In this document: piece after piece, positions 13,034-26,779 of the stretch
Numbering within the stretch: the first letter of the stretch is position 1
Layout of the letters: each line of letters begins with the position of its first letter
NCBI RefSeq assembly: GCF_001411555.2
Contig: NC_049911.1
Span: forward strand, 30,663,044 to 30,727,043
Direction of reading: 5' to 3'
DNA length: 64,000 nucleotides
Source: Juglans regia
Lineage: Eukaryota > Streptophyta > Magnoliopsida > Fagales > Juglandaceae
Position numbers and translations under genes: made by a program
The notes under the pieces: model-generated
The model's input: the letters and a program-made list of their open reading frames with translations, nothing else
Told to the model about the DNA's origin: nothing
Databases searched by the model: none

Positions 13034-15035
13034 AGTACGTCGTTCTTTCCCTTCAAAGTTTTAATAATTCTCCACTGTATTTATGGTTTTAATGTGGAAT
13101 TTAAAGTTGCAATCATATAGCATGCATAAACTAATCGTTTTTTCTTTTTTTTACTCTCGAGTGATTCAAAGAATGGTTTGAAATATATATACAAAACGTA
13201 GTGGTCCTACAGGGTATTCACGTTACTCATCATCGATTAATGGGTAGTTGAGCAATGGTGCTGTAAAGTTGTAAACTGACATGATTTTAACTACTAAGCA
13301 TGGCTGAATCTAGATATTTGATTTAAAAAAAGCCTTCAAATCATATCAGTGGAGCATCGGATTAATCGAATGAAAGATGGACAGATATATGAAACATGAG
13401 TGAGGTTACTATCACCTCACTCTTACCGATGACGTATCGTTTAGTATTTTTTTTTTTTTATATATTTTTTTAATATATTTAAATATTTTTAAAAAATAAA
13501 AAAATATATTTATATATTTAAAATTACTTTTTTAATTATTAAATAAAAAAAATTATGCAAGCGGTCAACTAAAACGGTAAGAGTGGGATGGTAGACTATC
13601 TTCACTCATGAAAGATGGACAGATATATGAAACAAAAGGTCTTGAAACTGTACATAGCCCATGCCATCAATTCCATGTTCAGGATGTCAGTTCGAACATG
13701 TAAGATGCTATTTCAGTAAGAGATCCAACGTATGAGATACTGGCCATTAAATCACCCATGAAATAGTCCAAAAGCATTTGATTGGTTAGAGCATTTTGTT
13801 TCAGTCCTTAACCAACTCAACTCAGTACCACGATTAAGTGCCAAAAAGTCCCTCCAACAAAAGTGATTTTTCCAAAACCCATTCTATAATTTCTATCAAG
13901 CTTCACGATGATGGGGATATTCAATGGCTTAAATTGATTTATCACAATGATATTGAACGCTATCAAATATAATTAACGCTGGCTTACACTGAATTATCTC
14001 GATCACCAATACAACCTTAATAGGAGTTCTGAAAATCAAAACCCTGTTTTAACCACTGGCAGATGGACATATTGGTGATAAGCATGTGCAGCAGATAAAT
14101 CAAATGATAGTCATTACTATACGAAAAGAGCTTTGGCTATCAAACAGAATGAGAAAAAAGAATCGAATTCTGTATGGAAACATTGGCTGACCAACCAAAG
14201 TTCGGATTATTTACTAAACATAGCTAAGCAATAGCTAAATGGTATATGAACATGTCATTGATCGGGTCTTGACTTGTAAAACGGACTGGTAGACATAACG
14301 TTACCATTGTTACCACCGGTACCTGTCTTAAGGAAATAAGGAATTTAAGGTCTGCACAAAAGCTCTATAAATGCAGCTCTAGATCAAGAAAACCTTGTTT
14401 GAACACGAGATCACAGTTTCAGGACATGGATAAATTTATGCTTCAAGTATACAAAGTCAACCAACTAGGTAGCAGCCTTTATGACAGACAAGAATGAATA
14501 GATGCAACAAAGGCAGCACTAATTGAATTTTTCTCCTCATCATCCATACACCACATATTTGATAAGAGAAAAAAAAATTATGTTTGGTGTATAGTGTAAA
14601 GATGATAAGTAGAATTTTTCTTACTTTATAGCATGAACCGAACATACATACAACAAAAGCACGAGGACAAGGTTGGCAGACAGTGCCAAAATATAGCAGC
14701 AATTCACGTTGAGAAGCTACATATATTGGAACAAAGTTGGTAAACTATGTGCACCGGAACAACTGAACAATGATGTTAATAGACAGATCAGGAAAACTTG
14801 TCGATCCGAACTAAATTCCCGATCAAAATGGGAACGATTCCATGCACTAACACCAAAACTACGGCACGCTAATTGTTCTTGAAGATCTTGCAGACAAATG
14901 TTCATATTTCGACAAGACAACGTTGTCTGCGCAATCAAAGAACAGAGATATAGAGAATGCAAGGTAATTAGCTATAACAATTAAGGAAGCTTTAACAACG
15001 TAAACAACACAGAAATTATGTGCTCTATATAATTT

Positions 15036-15281
15036 CTACGATTTCTTCAAATCAAGTATCTCAAATCGTGGAGAGAATCCACAAATTCCTTCAAGAAATG
15101 AATGATAGCCAGACGCAAGCATTAGGAACGAGAACAAAACCACGCGGTGCAATCCTGAGAAAAAATGAGGATCGAAAATTACAAAAGAACGAGCTCAAAA
15201 TCAAATGGCAAGCGAATTGGTCAGGGTGATGCGACCCGGGGAAAGAATCAACCAAATAACATTACCTAATTTATCTTCCAT
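15036..15281 (-). CDS. Candidate small two-exon ORF, 44 residues, unknown
   Basis: On the minus strand a start codon at 15281 opens a 16-nt first exon (15281-15266). It is followed by GTAATG, a 111-nt intron ending TTTTTCTCAG, and a second exon (15154-15036) ending in TAG. The product would be 44 residues with a hydrophobic stretch (VVLFSFLMLASGYHSF, about residues 10-25) that could span a membrane. The DNA upstream on that strand (about 15290-15410) is CT-rich and leader-like. Exon-like segments continue on the same strand at about 14930-14860 and 14640-14430, so this may be the start of a longer gene whose splicing I could not solve. I recognise no family. It could equally be a gene relic or chance. 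Confidence 0.25.
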
Positions 15282-15423
15282 GGATTTGACAGGACCGGAA
15301 ATAAAAACTGCAACCTCCTCTGTGCTGGTATGGAACTATAGAAGCGGAGCCTTGGCGGAAACCCGAGGTGCCTACATACGAAAGTGAGCGGGGGAGAGCG
15401 GGAGAGAGCAATCTCAAAAGAAT

Positions 15424-15600
15424 GAGAAAATATATTTGTAACCATTAATTGTATAATTGTTGTGTAATTATTTTGAATAAAGTTAATAAATATAAAATTT
15501 ACATTAAAAAAATTAATTTTTTAATAATAAATTTTATTTTTTTTTTTAAATAATTACACGACGTTTATACAGTTATATTTAAAATTAATGAGTTGGTATA
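15424..15600. mobile_element. MITE-like element, family C
   Basis: An AT-rich segment with inverted AATTGTATAATTGTTGTGTAATTATTTTG and AAATAATTACACGACGTTTATACAG arms, similar to the copies at 5.0, 30.6 and 57.7 kb. It lies directly upstream of the candidate minus-strand ORF. Confidence 0.5.
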
Positions 15601-17602
15601 CTTAAAATTAAGAAATTCGCTTGAACACTTTATAATTTATATACCTATTTCTTTTTCACTTTTTTTTTCAATCCTAAAATACATATTTTTCATCAATTCA
15701 ACCGTTCAATTAAGGTTGAAATCTGAGATAAAATTAAGGCACAACAGTTTGCCTTCCAGTATCCGCAAACCACAGTGCTTCCGGCCCAAACAGAAGCGTG
15801 CCTGACATGGGTTTATTTCCGAAAGCATTGGACTGAGACGATAGAGCCCACATTACTCCGCATATAAAAGTCTGAATCCTCAGCCAACTTGTTATTGGGC
15901 TTAAAAGCGCAATAAATCAATGGACCAATAGTAACCCAACCATTTGGGCCATTTTTTACAAAATAAAGTCTCGTCATATAAAATCGTACAAAGACGGCGT
16001 CGTTTTCGTGCGACAGTGCAATATAGATTCCTCTCCGTTGGCGATATTGACAATTTGGAATTGACCGCATCATTTTCTATAGGGTCGTACAAATTTACAA
16101 CTACAATATGGAGGACAAGTTGGCTTATAATCAATCTCGGCTGGCTGTCGCAGTACACTAGCAGTCGTACTTCTGGTACTTCTCAACTGGGCACGTTGAC
16201 CCCATCCCCATGCGCAAAAGCAGCTTCAAAAAAGTCAGTCACTCCCCTCCCTTCCACCAACTTTTTATTGTTATTTAAATCCATGCCCTCAAACTTCCCC
16301 ACAATTCTGCTTACTCACCCCTCTACTTTCCATATAATACTATTTCTTTCCCGTTTCCCACCTCTCTACACCTCTAGAGTCTAGAGAATAGACCCCTTGT
16401 TCCTTTCCCTCCTACGACTATTTTAACTGACCACATCACTGTGAATTAACACGCTTTAAATGATTACCAGAGCCCCTCTGCGTTGAAACCTGCCTCCTGA
16501 CTCACTTGCCCTGGCTAGCTACTAGCTCAAGTTTTAGGGGCAGCATGTACAGAGGCTGGAGCTAAGAAAATGTCATTTTTTTCTTCGTCTCATTGGGGTT
16601 AGTTTTTTATTACCCACGAAGTGATTTTTGGTGGTGGGGGAAGCGTACGAACGATTGTCTAGCGTGATAGATGGACCTAACCTACCTCTATTGAGGATTT
16701 CGTAGGATGAACTCGTTTGTCAAACAATTTGCATTCCAAAACTATAGAAGTCCACAAGTTTATCACTAATAATCTCATGCTTACGTTGAAAGTGACAACC
16801 TTAAAAATATAATTTATTGAGTTGCTATTGTCAAGGTGGGGATTATGCGTTTGAAGTTTGGGATCTATTTTCAAGAATAAAAGGTGTTATAATTACGACG
16901 GAAACGACTGGAATATATGTGCACTCGTGCAGTTACAGCACCAGAATCGTGTGGTATAAAAAGTAAAAATCATGGAAAGACATGTTTTACGCGTAAAGCA
17001 GGGAACAATGAACTGATCAATGTGTTATTTTTTTTTTTATTATTATTAGGTTGTGTGGAATACGTTCGAAGTTAATTTATATATTGATATGTTTGCTTTT
17101 AACATCCACGTGACATATCAATGTGGGCTATGTTGGATTAAAAAGTCTATGGAGATCAACAACAAACTTCCCAACACGACTTGATGGACCTTTGTAACTT
17201 GGATTGCACGAGTATCTATCTTTTATTTTTGTTTCCGGCTTTCTCCTAGTAGACTGAGCGTGTACATCTTTGAACTTGATTGGATTACGATTTTGAGTTT
17301 AATTGGAATACTCATGTGGCCGGTGCAAGTTTCTTAACGTCAAACATACGATGTTTCTTCCTTTTATCTTTTAAACTTCCCATAAATGTTTTAAAATTTA
17401 CAGTGTGGTGCAGATGGAATTGTGGATATGGAAAATAATACAGCGGTTCAAATGCGTGCCACTGGAGGTTTTTACCTCACCATAATACGTGGTATGTTAG
17501 ACGGTTTTTATGCTATACAAACGCCTGCATACATATCCCATAAAACTTTATCCTTAAACCAGATATTTCAATATGGAAGCACCAATGATAAATAAATTTA
17601 CA

Positions 17603-17760
17603 AGAATAATGTTATTTATTATCTTAATTTTTATTATTTTTTTATTATCTTATAATATGGTATTAAGTAATAAAAAATAATTTATTATATTTTATTTATA
17701 AATTTATTATTTAATATCATATTATGAGATAAACAATAAAAATTGAGAGGATGAATATAT
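17603..17760. mobile_element. Palindromic MITE, family D
   Basis: The arms TTATTATCTTATAATATGGTATTAAGTAATA and the later TTTAATATCATATTATGAGATAAACAATAA are near-complementary around an AT-rich centre. The design matches the copy near 31.0 kb. Ends are approximate. Confidence 0.5.
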
Positions 17761-17869
17761 TTTTTTAATTCGCAAAGAAAATTATAGGAATGAGAACAAA
17801 AACTCAGTGCGAAAGAATGAGATTCTGAAAATTGGAGGGCTGGAATGCAAAACACGCCGAAGGTGAAGC

Positions 17870-18420
17870 ACTAAAGCCGAAAATCACCGCAAAGTAAGCA
17901 AAAAGTGAGTAAAAAAAAAAACTGAGAGTTAAAAACACGCCAAAGGAAAGCACGCCACTGGCGGCTACGCGTCCAGAAGAGCAGCTGATACGGTGGGTCC
18001 ACCCACCGGAGACACGTCACTCTTAATGACAGGCCCAACGTCTTCGCGTGCATCCCACCCCCACCATTTAACTATAGTTTGACCACACTCTCACACATTA
18101 CCCCAAAAACAAAATCAGAGAGAGAGAGAGAAATACAACCTGTCCTTCTCTCTCTATCTCTTCTGGATCCACGAGCCGAAGCGTGCACGAATGCATGCGC
18201 CTCTTAATCCCTACGGTGATGCGGTGCGCACAGTTACAACACACTCAAGTCCCCCTCCTTTTCCTTCACTTCACCACGCTCATCATTTGTTTGCATCTTT
18301 TATCGAGGCGTGTGAGCTTTTAGATTCCCGCCACGTGTGAATCTACTCTCTCTCTCTCATCTCTATTCACTTTTTCTATCCGTCTTTTAATTAATTAATC
18401 CAAATTCCAACCCCCAAATC
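17870..18420 (+). promoter_or_regulatory. Promoter-like island without an assigned gene
   Basis: GC content rises over this stretch. It contains an inverted repeat CGGTGGGTCCACCCACCG (17991-18008) that includes GTGGGTCCAC, the class I TCP-type consensus. An ACACGTCAC element, a TTGACC W-box-like core near 18.08 kb, and GA/CT-rich leader-like tracts follow. Two overlapping short frames start at 18191 (49 codons) and 18195 (42 codons). No downstream coding exon was found, so this may be a noncoding transcript, a gene relic or chance. Confidence 0.3.
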
Positions 18421-21400
18421 GCTTCCCGACAAGTTCAATTTTCAACGCCCCCCCGCAATCCAACGGCCATGAGGAGTTGAACTCGCTCTCATCCAAATAA
18501 ATATATAAATTATTTGTGGTGATCGCACGGTCAGTGTAAGACGGCGTGTTAATTGAAAAAGGTCGTAGGAGCCGCGTGAATTGCTTTTCTTCCTGCCGGT
18601 CCATACTGTAGCGGAGATTCGGTGGTCGGGATCGGAAGATTTTCTTTCCTTTTCTTTTTTTATTTTTTTAAATAACTGTTGTTTTATAGTTCTCCGATAA
18701 ACCTGATATATCATTCTAATTTCTGTTTACCGCTTATCCAATTTGCCTAATTTCGGGGATTCATAAAATAGATTTTCTATTTATCATCTTTATATATTTT
18801 ATTTTTATTTTTATATAATTTTTACTATTTCACTCTTCCTAAATTAATTAAATTAAAAAAAAATAAAAAATTATGTATGATGGGTGATTAAAGATGATGA
18901 ATACAATTTTTTAAAAAAAATTGTTTCTCACTCTTTTATCGTACGACTTCCTCATAAAATAAAATAAAAAAATAAAAAAACCTGTTTATTGTACTACTAT
19001 TTTATTGAATCTCAATATGATTGTGATCATTTTATTATGTTATTAAAATTACAGTTATAACCCTTTTTGTGAATATTGAATTCCTTTACTATTCCCATCT
19101 AGATTGCTTGCAGATAATTCGAACAAAGTGATCTGGTTTGGGGGAGATTATTGGGGTTCCGGTGAGTGAATTCGTAACGACAAAGTGTTCATACTTCATA
19201 GGCCGTGACCAAAAAATAAATATTACATCTATTTAGTGCAGAAAAAAATTACTCAATTTTTAACTTTTTATAATTGTATTACGCTATATCAACTTTCTAT
19301 TGGAGCAAGTTTAGAACTCAATTCCTAGGAACAAAATCAAAGAATACTTATTTAATATTAACCACACAATTAGAATAATCAAGCTCCATAAGGTTTATTT
19401 TAAATAAGATAAGTGTTACATTTACAAAAGATCCTATAAAAGTAAATACATAAATTAATGAAAAATTCTAAACATAAGCCCCACACCCTGCACACCCACT
19501 TAAAAATATGTGATTTTACTTTTTTATCCTCATATTTCATATTGAATTTGGGGCTTCTGTATAGCACAACTCTAAATTAATATGACTTTATATCATACGT
19601 TAGATTTATTTTATAATAAAAAAAATTTTGCAATTTAATGTACCACGTCAATTGACGTAGTTTGTAATTTTACTTTTGCGAGATCTTTTTATAGTTAAAA
19701 TATTTCTCTTTAAATTATGGTTCTAGTTTAATTTATTCCCCAGCCCTTACCACTTATTTCTTTATTTCCTTTTTATAGTAATATGATCTCGTTGTTTACA
19801 AGGTAATATACATGGCCTTTTAATTTGTATTGTAGTCTTCCCAAATTGGTAAATTTAATTTTGAATTTTTTTTTGTATTTAATTTTTTAAAATTAATTAC
19901 CGAGCTCACATAAAGATTTACTATTTTATTTTTTAGACTAAAAGTAAATCTCAAGTCCAACTTAACCAACGTACAGATATCAATTCTTAACTAACGGTAG
20001 TTAGGAATTCAACCATTGGGTACTGTTGAACTCAATAATGATAAAATGCACTAAATAAAGTTAGCTAGTTAAGCCATGACTCCTCCTCCGTGCAAACGGG
20101 GATTAGTGAAGTACTTTTCAAGTCCACATGATAATTACAGTACTGTTTTGAGTGGATAATTATCTTGACTTATAATGATCATGAGTGCAAGTTAAAGAAA
20201 AAGACAGCCCCCCCGGTTCTAACCAATATAATGGAAAAAGCCTTAATTAGTACTCTCGAATATTATCGGTAATTTGTCAGATCGAGCATGCAGTTGAAAA
20301 AATTAACAAAACTCATCATGTCTCTTTTAAAGTTCTTTTTTTTTTTTTTTTAATGCATGGAATAATAGAAGATTAATGTGGAAGCTTGAAACAGTTGGTG
20401 TGTAATTAGTAATTCTCTAATAATTATTATTATTAATATTATTATAATTATCGCTTGGAAATGGACACATGCATGCACGGATCAGCAACGCATGAAATTA
20501 AGTCACGCTAGCTTCCTTCCACACTGCGTAAAGTAATTGTATTGCACGAGTCATGAGTTGAAAATCATGTTAAATGCATGAAAAAATTAATTAATTAATT
20601 AGTTGCTAACAAAATAATAAAATAAAAATACTTGATTAGTACTATTATTTCCGGCTTGGAAAAAATGGTGCGCGTACTTGCGCGTGCATGACTATATATG
20701 TGTATTTGTCAAACACTACTAGCTTGTTGCGCGCCGTGATAACAAAAGGTACTCCTACTTCTTACAAATGTTTCGGAGAATACGAACATTATCCATGCTG
20801 TTGATATCGGAAAAGCTGTTTTGACAGAAACATGCCTGCATGTCAATAGTATATGGTATGTTAGCTTGCAAATTAGTGTACGTGGTTATACTTAATTAAT
20901 CCAACTATATATCTTAATTGCCAGAAATGATCAACATGACCATGATCAGGCGCTCCTTATAATTCCTACCGTGTCAAAAACCGCATAATTCTGTTACACC
21001 ACATTTCAATGCCTCACTCACGATAGGAAGGAAAAAAAAAAAAAAAAAAAGGAAGTGGGAGGTTAATCAACTTCAGCATCACATCTTCCAGATTATGATG
21101 CGAAGGTTTGTGTTTTCTTGCCATCGAAGGGACGTTAATGTGCACCAACTGATCCGAATGATCGATGCTCCAATTATATGATCACGCTCGCATGTAGCCA
21201 GTGTGCGTTGTCTCATGTAAGCCAAGACATAAAATAGATATTTGCTTCAAAACTATCAAATACTAAACAAAAGAAATAAGAAAAACCCTAAATAATTTGA
21301 TCATCATGCATGCATGGCTATGTATATATATAGAGAGAGAATTATAAAAGACATGGCCGGAATCATAAGCGTGCCCGTCACACGTGTTTGGTGACGGATG

Positions 21401-24400
21401 AAATTATTTCAAAACAAACCCAACGTCCCCCATATATGAATGGTCTAATCTTAAACCAAACAAAAAAAAAACACTTGCAGACACCCCATTAAAGAAAGAA
21501 AGGAGAATGGGGGAGGGTTGACGCTTTCTAACTGACCTTTTTCTTTTGATGGAATATGTGCATAAATAAAAAGTATAGTGGAAGAAAAGTCTAAGAAAGC
21601 GCGCGGGTGATTGTTGGATATAAATAATGATATTCGAGGAAGGGACATGGATTCCCCGGCCCCCTTCTTTAATTTGCTCTTTGTGTTGGTGTTGCAGCTT
21701 AATTATATTTAAAAAGGCAAAACATATGATCCTAATTAATTCAGTGCAGTGCCGTCTGGTGGAGATCAGGGTATTCTATTTTTACTTTTATTTTTCATGT
21801 TTTTGCTTTACAAGCGTGGATGTTTTTGTTGGAGAATCCACAACCAAATGGCTCCATGGTCTCGTGGCCCACTCTTCCCCACCAAACTCAATTACAAGTT
21901 AATGGCCACTACAAAAGTAAAAATCCTCAAATCTCTAGCTAGCTCCTTCCTCCCATCACTCCCCAACCCTACCTAAACCCTGCATGCCCTCTCTCTGATC
22001 TCTCTCTTTCTTACAATAAGAAAAAGAAAAGTAGAAAACGTCTGTCAATTGATGTTATCTTTTGTCACACTCACATCTTGTGTGCATCCTATATATGGAT
22101 CGGACCGTGTCTTGATGTTTATCTGATCATTTAGATCTGTTTCTTTTTTTGTTCCAATGGATAAATGTTTTTGTTACCATACATGATATCATGGTCATGG
22201 CAGATAGGATAGAAAATCGTATTCCCCACGAACAACCACACAGCTAGCTTTCCTTTAATGTTCTAAAGCACGCGCGGCTGATTACGATTCCTTTTTATTG
22301 TTTGCTTTTCCTATTTATAGCGTTTGAGGAGGTTTAATTTTTTTTTTCCTTAAAACACCCATACAACGAGTTTTACATATTTCAGATCCGAGAAAGAGGC
22401 AAGCTAGTCTCCCTGATGCTCCTTTATTATCATTTATACATATTTTTTACTTTTAAAAAAAAAAAACTCATGTTATTTCTTTAAAAAATTATTATTTTTT
22501 ATTATAATAAATATATTTTCGTCGTAAATAATCGGACGTTCTTTTATTAAAGTGTATCTTCTTTCCATGACTCCTATGTATACATGCCAATTTTATACCC
22601 GACATATATATTCATGCAATATTATTCTAGATTACTCTTCCAGCTTGGTTAAGTACTTCAGCTACGCTATCTCGACTTGGTATCAGAAAACCCTCCTCTA
22701 CGAGACTTTCATATTTTAAGTGACAGAATAAAGTACAAAGTTATACTAATTACAAGTTAAAAGAAGTATAATTAGTAAAGTGACCATATAAATAACAAAA
22801 TTGCGTATGGAGGAATCTTCAAAAAAAATAAAAAATAAAAAAAATATTGGGTTTTTGAGAGCAAAAGAATCCTTTACTTTACACCTCATAGTGTACGCTG
22901 GGGGAGCGTTTAGTGCCACGAAGAGGGTAGAGGCATTGGGATTGGGCGTGGTTAATATTGTTCCCTCCACTCCAAACAATAGGGCATGAAAGTATTCTTA
23001 TCAATAACATTAAAATATAGTCTAATACATATATAATTAATTACCTGCCACGGATCTTCTTACCTGTGCCTAAGATCTCTTTCATGTGTTCAAAATCATG
23101 TTTCTTCCTTTTTATATATATTAAATTATGTTTTGGGGCGGATGCATGGAACCATACCTTGCTAACTTGCCCGGCAGTACTAGCTAGTACTCTTTTATAT
23201 ATATATATATATATGAGCTATTCTAGTTATAAGTGAATTTGCAGATTAATTTCTGTCCTAATATTGATGTAGATTATTTTATCAAATATTTTTATATATA
23301 TAAGTTATTTTAAGATAAATTTAAATATATTTATCAAATATTAAAAAGAATTGTGAGTCGATAAAAATATATTGAATTAAAAAAAAATTATAAATCTTAA
23401 AATTTTGAGTTAATCAATATTTAATAATCTAAAAGTTATGTTTTTAAATGTTTGAATATGTTTAAAAGGGAATTGAATTGAGATGAGCTGTCCAAACGAA
23501 GCCTAAAATTGAAGTGACACCTTAATTAATGAGATGCATAATGAAAGCTTAATCAAAACCTCACAGTCTTCTTCTCTTTGGAGTGGGGTCCATGTAGTGA
23601 TGCCTATTTTCGCTGATTTAAGACACGTCCCATATTTCACATCAATGAAAAGTAAATTAATGTACTCCACGGGGGGTCAGTCCCTATTGCCCCGCCCCCT
23701 ATAGGCCTCTTGCCCTCCTAAAAGGTTAGGCCATCGATGTGTATAAATAATAACGAGATATAACATTGCAAGGTGGATTGTGGGGTTGTAAAGATATATA
23801 ATCTACACACACATTGCTCATCTGTGGGTCCCCTTTTTTCAATTTTTATTTTTAAGTTTCTATAAATTCATGTTTTGAATGGTCAAGCTCCAAATCATTG
23901 GTGTTCGTTTTTTAGACATCGGATACCCATTTTCCCTTCCCCCTTCTTTTATTTCTATCTCGTATTTATACGTATTTTCATCCTTTTTATTCTTTAATCT
24001 TTTCCCTTTTGCCTTCTTTTGAAATCCTTAATGATGTAGTTCTAGTTCTAGCTCCCTGAATTCCGCTGAAGACACCAACTTCTGACCCATCAACTACCCC
24101 AATATGTTTTTCTTTGCATTTTATCATTAAAAAACATAAGTCACCTAAGATTCTAATAAGATGTGGCCACTACCATGTAATTTAATCCATCAACTTGAGT
24201 GTATGAATAATAAATGTCACGCATGATTAATGTGATAACCTTATTGCTCGAAATATATAACACAATTAAGAACATATTCAGTAAGATTTTTTTTTTTTTT
24301 AAATACAAGATCAGGGTTAAGTAACAATTAGAATAAAATTGATATGCATAGCTCCACATTGATAGGGACACCAATTTAGGATAATAATCTACATTTATAA

Positions 24401-24943
24401 AGCTAAGATCAGCACATTAATAGAAGTTTTGTCTTATTGTTTAGAGCCGGCCACATGACTTCATCTAAATAAGAAGGTTATTAAATTATAATTTATTCAG
24501 GGTCATAACAATATGAATAGGCTTCAATTCAGTATGTGATCAACTGCATTATTAATCCATGTGTGTTTTGCTGAATAAGTACATACTTCCTACATGATAA
24601 TTGAACACGTAATAAAATAATATAATGAGTTGCTTAAGCAAGCAAATCCCATCTGACTGATCTATCTGATTTGTCTTAATTCTTATGCTAAATCAAACTC
24701 TCTTGTCACTATTTAATTTATCTGTCTTAAGTATTTTTTATTAATTAAAAAATAAGTAAAATACATGAAAACATATATTATTTGATACAAGAAATACACT
24801 ATTTGATATGAGAAATGATTCATATAATTTTGAGTGAGCAAGTTTCGTATACTTCTTTTTTAAAAAATTGACAAATTTAGAACTCACATAAAAATTGTAA
24901 TTTTTAAAAAAGAATTACATGGGACTTACACCACTTAAAATTA

Positions 24944-25158
24944 GGTTGCGTTTAGATGTTGAGATGATTTCAAATGATTTGAATTTATATTTGAATAATA
25001 ATATTTTGTGAGACTTATTAAAATGTTGTAATATATGTTTAAATGTGCGACATATACTGATATGAATTTAAATTTTTTATAAAAAATTAAAAAAATAATA
25101 GGTTTATAAATAATTAATTTAAGATGAATTAAAGTAAGTTTGTATTTGAAAAGTAGCA
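24944..25158. mobile_element. Tourist-like MITE, family A, 215 bp
   Basis: Left end GGTTGCGTTTAGATGTTGAGATG. The right end is the complement of TGCTACTTTTCAAATAC. Exact TTA duplications flank it at 24941-24943 and 25159-25161. The element lies a few hundred bases upstream of the presumed SAC51 promoter. Confidence 0.75.
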
Positions 25159-26553
25159 TTAGTTCCATACTCTCAATCAATTAATTCCCCCGTCACCCGC
25201 AAAATGGAACGCACTTATCATTACGGAGTTGTGATTTTATGTTTTAATTTCTTTTTGTCTTTAAAAAAGTGATAACTAATAAAAGTGTAAGGGCTATTTT
25301 GGGAATATTGTTTTGTAAGTAGATACGATAATATTCGGAGGAGTGGAGGAATATGATTGGTCCCATGCAAAACCAGACGCTGCGGTGTCGTTGGGACACG
25401 ACCACATGGTCAACAGCAAGAAGAGGACATGGAAGTCATTTCGAAACCTGATCCAGCCTTAACCTCACCACTCCTGAACCCAAGGTTTCGATTCAACTAA
25501 CCCATCCAAGTTTCCCTCGGGAGAGAGAGAGATTATCTACTGTGCCGCGCTCATTATTGTACACTAATACCTTGCGTGCACTCTTCGCGCACGTATCAAA
25601 CTCACTTTCATTTATAAAAAAAAAAAAAAAGAATTATTATTATTATTTTCGTTATGATTCCCCAAACGAATAGGGATATATATGTCACTTTAGTTTCTTT
25701 GTGACCTTATCTTCCCCGTGCTCTCTCGCCGAGTTCCGACTTTGATTTTACTCTCTCTCTCTCTCTCTAAAACGTTCGATTGAAGTGTTGTGTGTTCGAT
25801 CTGGGTCTCAGACACAGCTTTGGGGTTTGAGGAAGGTGTAAAAACTTTGAGAACTTTGTGTTCTGTTGCTCTGCAATTAGACTGTCAGCCGTAAGTTGTT
25901 CGTTTCTCTCTAATTAGTGTCTGATAGCTTCTGGAATTATTGTGTGAATGATAGTTCCTGTAATGTTTGTTAATTCTTCTCATTTGGGGCCTTTGGCTCC
26001 TCCAAAACTAAAGTTGTTATTTTTGTTATCCCATCATATCTTGTCGGTAAGGTCCCTTCGTGTATTTCTGCCTGAACTCTTAGTTTATAGTTCATTTTCT
26101 TCGAAGTTTTTTTGGCTCTTCTTCTATTCTTAGTTTTTGAGTCTTCTCAATTATTTGGATAAACTCATCGATATTTTCTTTGTGTAAGAAAATTCATTCA
26201 ACTAGCTAAGGATTCCCAGGTTATTTATTATTTTCATGCTTGCTTCGATGCATCCATTTTCTGTCAATTTTTGACGTGTTTACCTCTGAATGGTTCCTGA
26301 GAAACTTTATGGGTTAAATTCTTGAGCTTCAAATTGAGGGAAAAATAGTTTATACACAAACACGCGCCCGCTCACACGCTCACACTCACATAGTTAGCAA
26401 AGCATGTTTTTTATGGATGCCGATAACTAGAAGGACAAGATCTCGAGGATAACGTTATGTAAGAGATATGTGTCTGATTTTGTTTGCAGGGAGCCTGGAA
26501 CAGTGAAAGAGTCGAGGAGGTCTTTTTTATCTTTTGGAGAGTATTAGAACAGC

Positions 26554-26634
26554 ATGCGGTGGTGGCTGAGTCTCTCTGTTGACGTCTTCCGCAAAGTCAT
26601 CTCACTCAATCTTTATTGTAGAGTAATTCTGTAA
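26554..26634 (+). promoter_or_regulatory. Upstream ORF, 26 codons
   Basis: ATG CGG TGG TGG start and TAA stop, in the second leader exon. The peptide begins MRWWLSLSVDVF. Nothing suggests its sequence is conserved; it would lower initiation at downstream AUGs. Confidence 0.5.
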
Positions 26635-26700
26635 TCCATTCCGTCTACTCAGAACCCCTCAAGTTTTCTACGCCTCTCTTTATATCTCTCTCTAGTTTCC

Positions 26701-26754
26701 ATGGGATCCAACTTTCTCGTCGTCGTTCCTTGTTATGTCCGCCAGATTAGCTGA
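26701..26754 (+). promoter_or_regulatory. Upstream ORF, 17 codons
   Basis: Starts in the context TTTCCATGGG, whose +4 G is favourable, and encodes MGSNFLVVVPCYVRQIS. It overlaps the next upstream ORF in another frame. Confidence 0.5.
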
Positions 26755-26779
26755 ATATTTCTGGACCTTTTTCCCATAG
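26735..26779 (+). promoter_or_regulatory. Upstream ORF, 14 codons
   Basis: Overlaps the 17-codon ORF out of frame and ends TAG at 26777-26779. It terminates 226 bases before the conserved peptide uORF, leaving room for reinitiation there. Confidence 0.45.

Larger units (their letters stand above)
8661..15000. other. Intergenic with MITEs
   Basis: Apart from the listed transposons no gene is supported. A partial family-A MITE lies at about 9252-9405. A unique stretch at 10846-11040 contains GAGGTTTGAGCC, which looks weakly like a tRNA-type B box, but no tRNA or SINE structure was established. Minus-strand frames near 12.3-12.65 kb lie in a GACCGG-rich repeat (family E) and are not called genes. 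Confidence 0.6.
15601..25300. other. Long intergenic region, no gene recognised
   Basis: Nearly 10 kb of AT-rich DNA without a credible coding frame. The longest frame (15944-16384) is of ordinary noncoding composition and resembles nothing known. Features of note are a promoter-like island at 17.9-18.4 kb, family C/D/A MITE relics, poly-A and poly-T tracts and scattered AT dinucleotide runs (for example near 23.2 kb). I looked for common plant microRNA sequences by eye and saw none. Confidence 0.55.

Noticed and set aside
15944..16384. 146-codon plus-strand frame
   Set aside because: Composition is that of noncoding DNA, other frames across the region are equally open, and there is no family resemblance.
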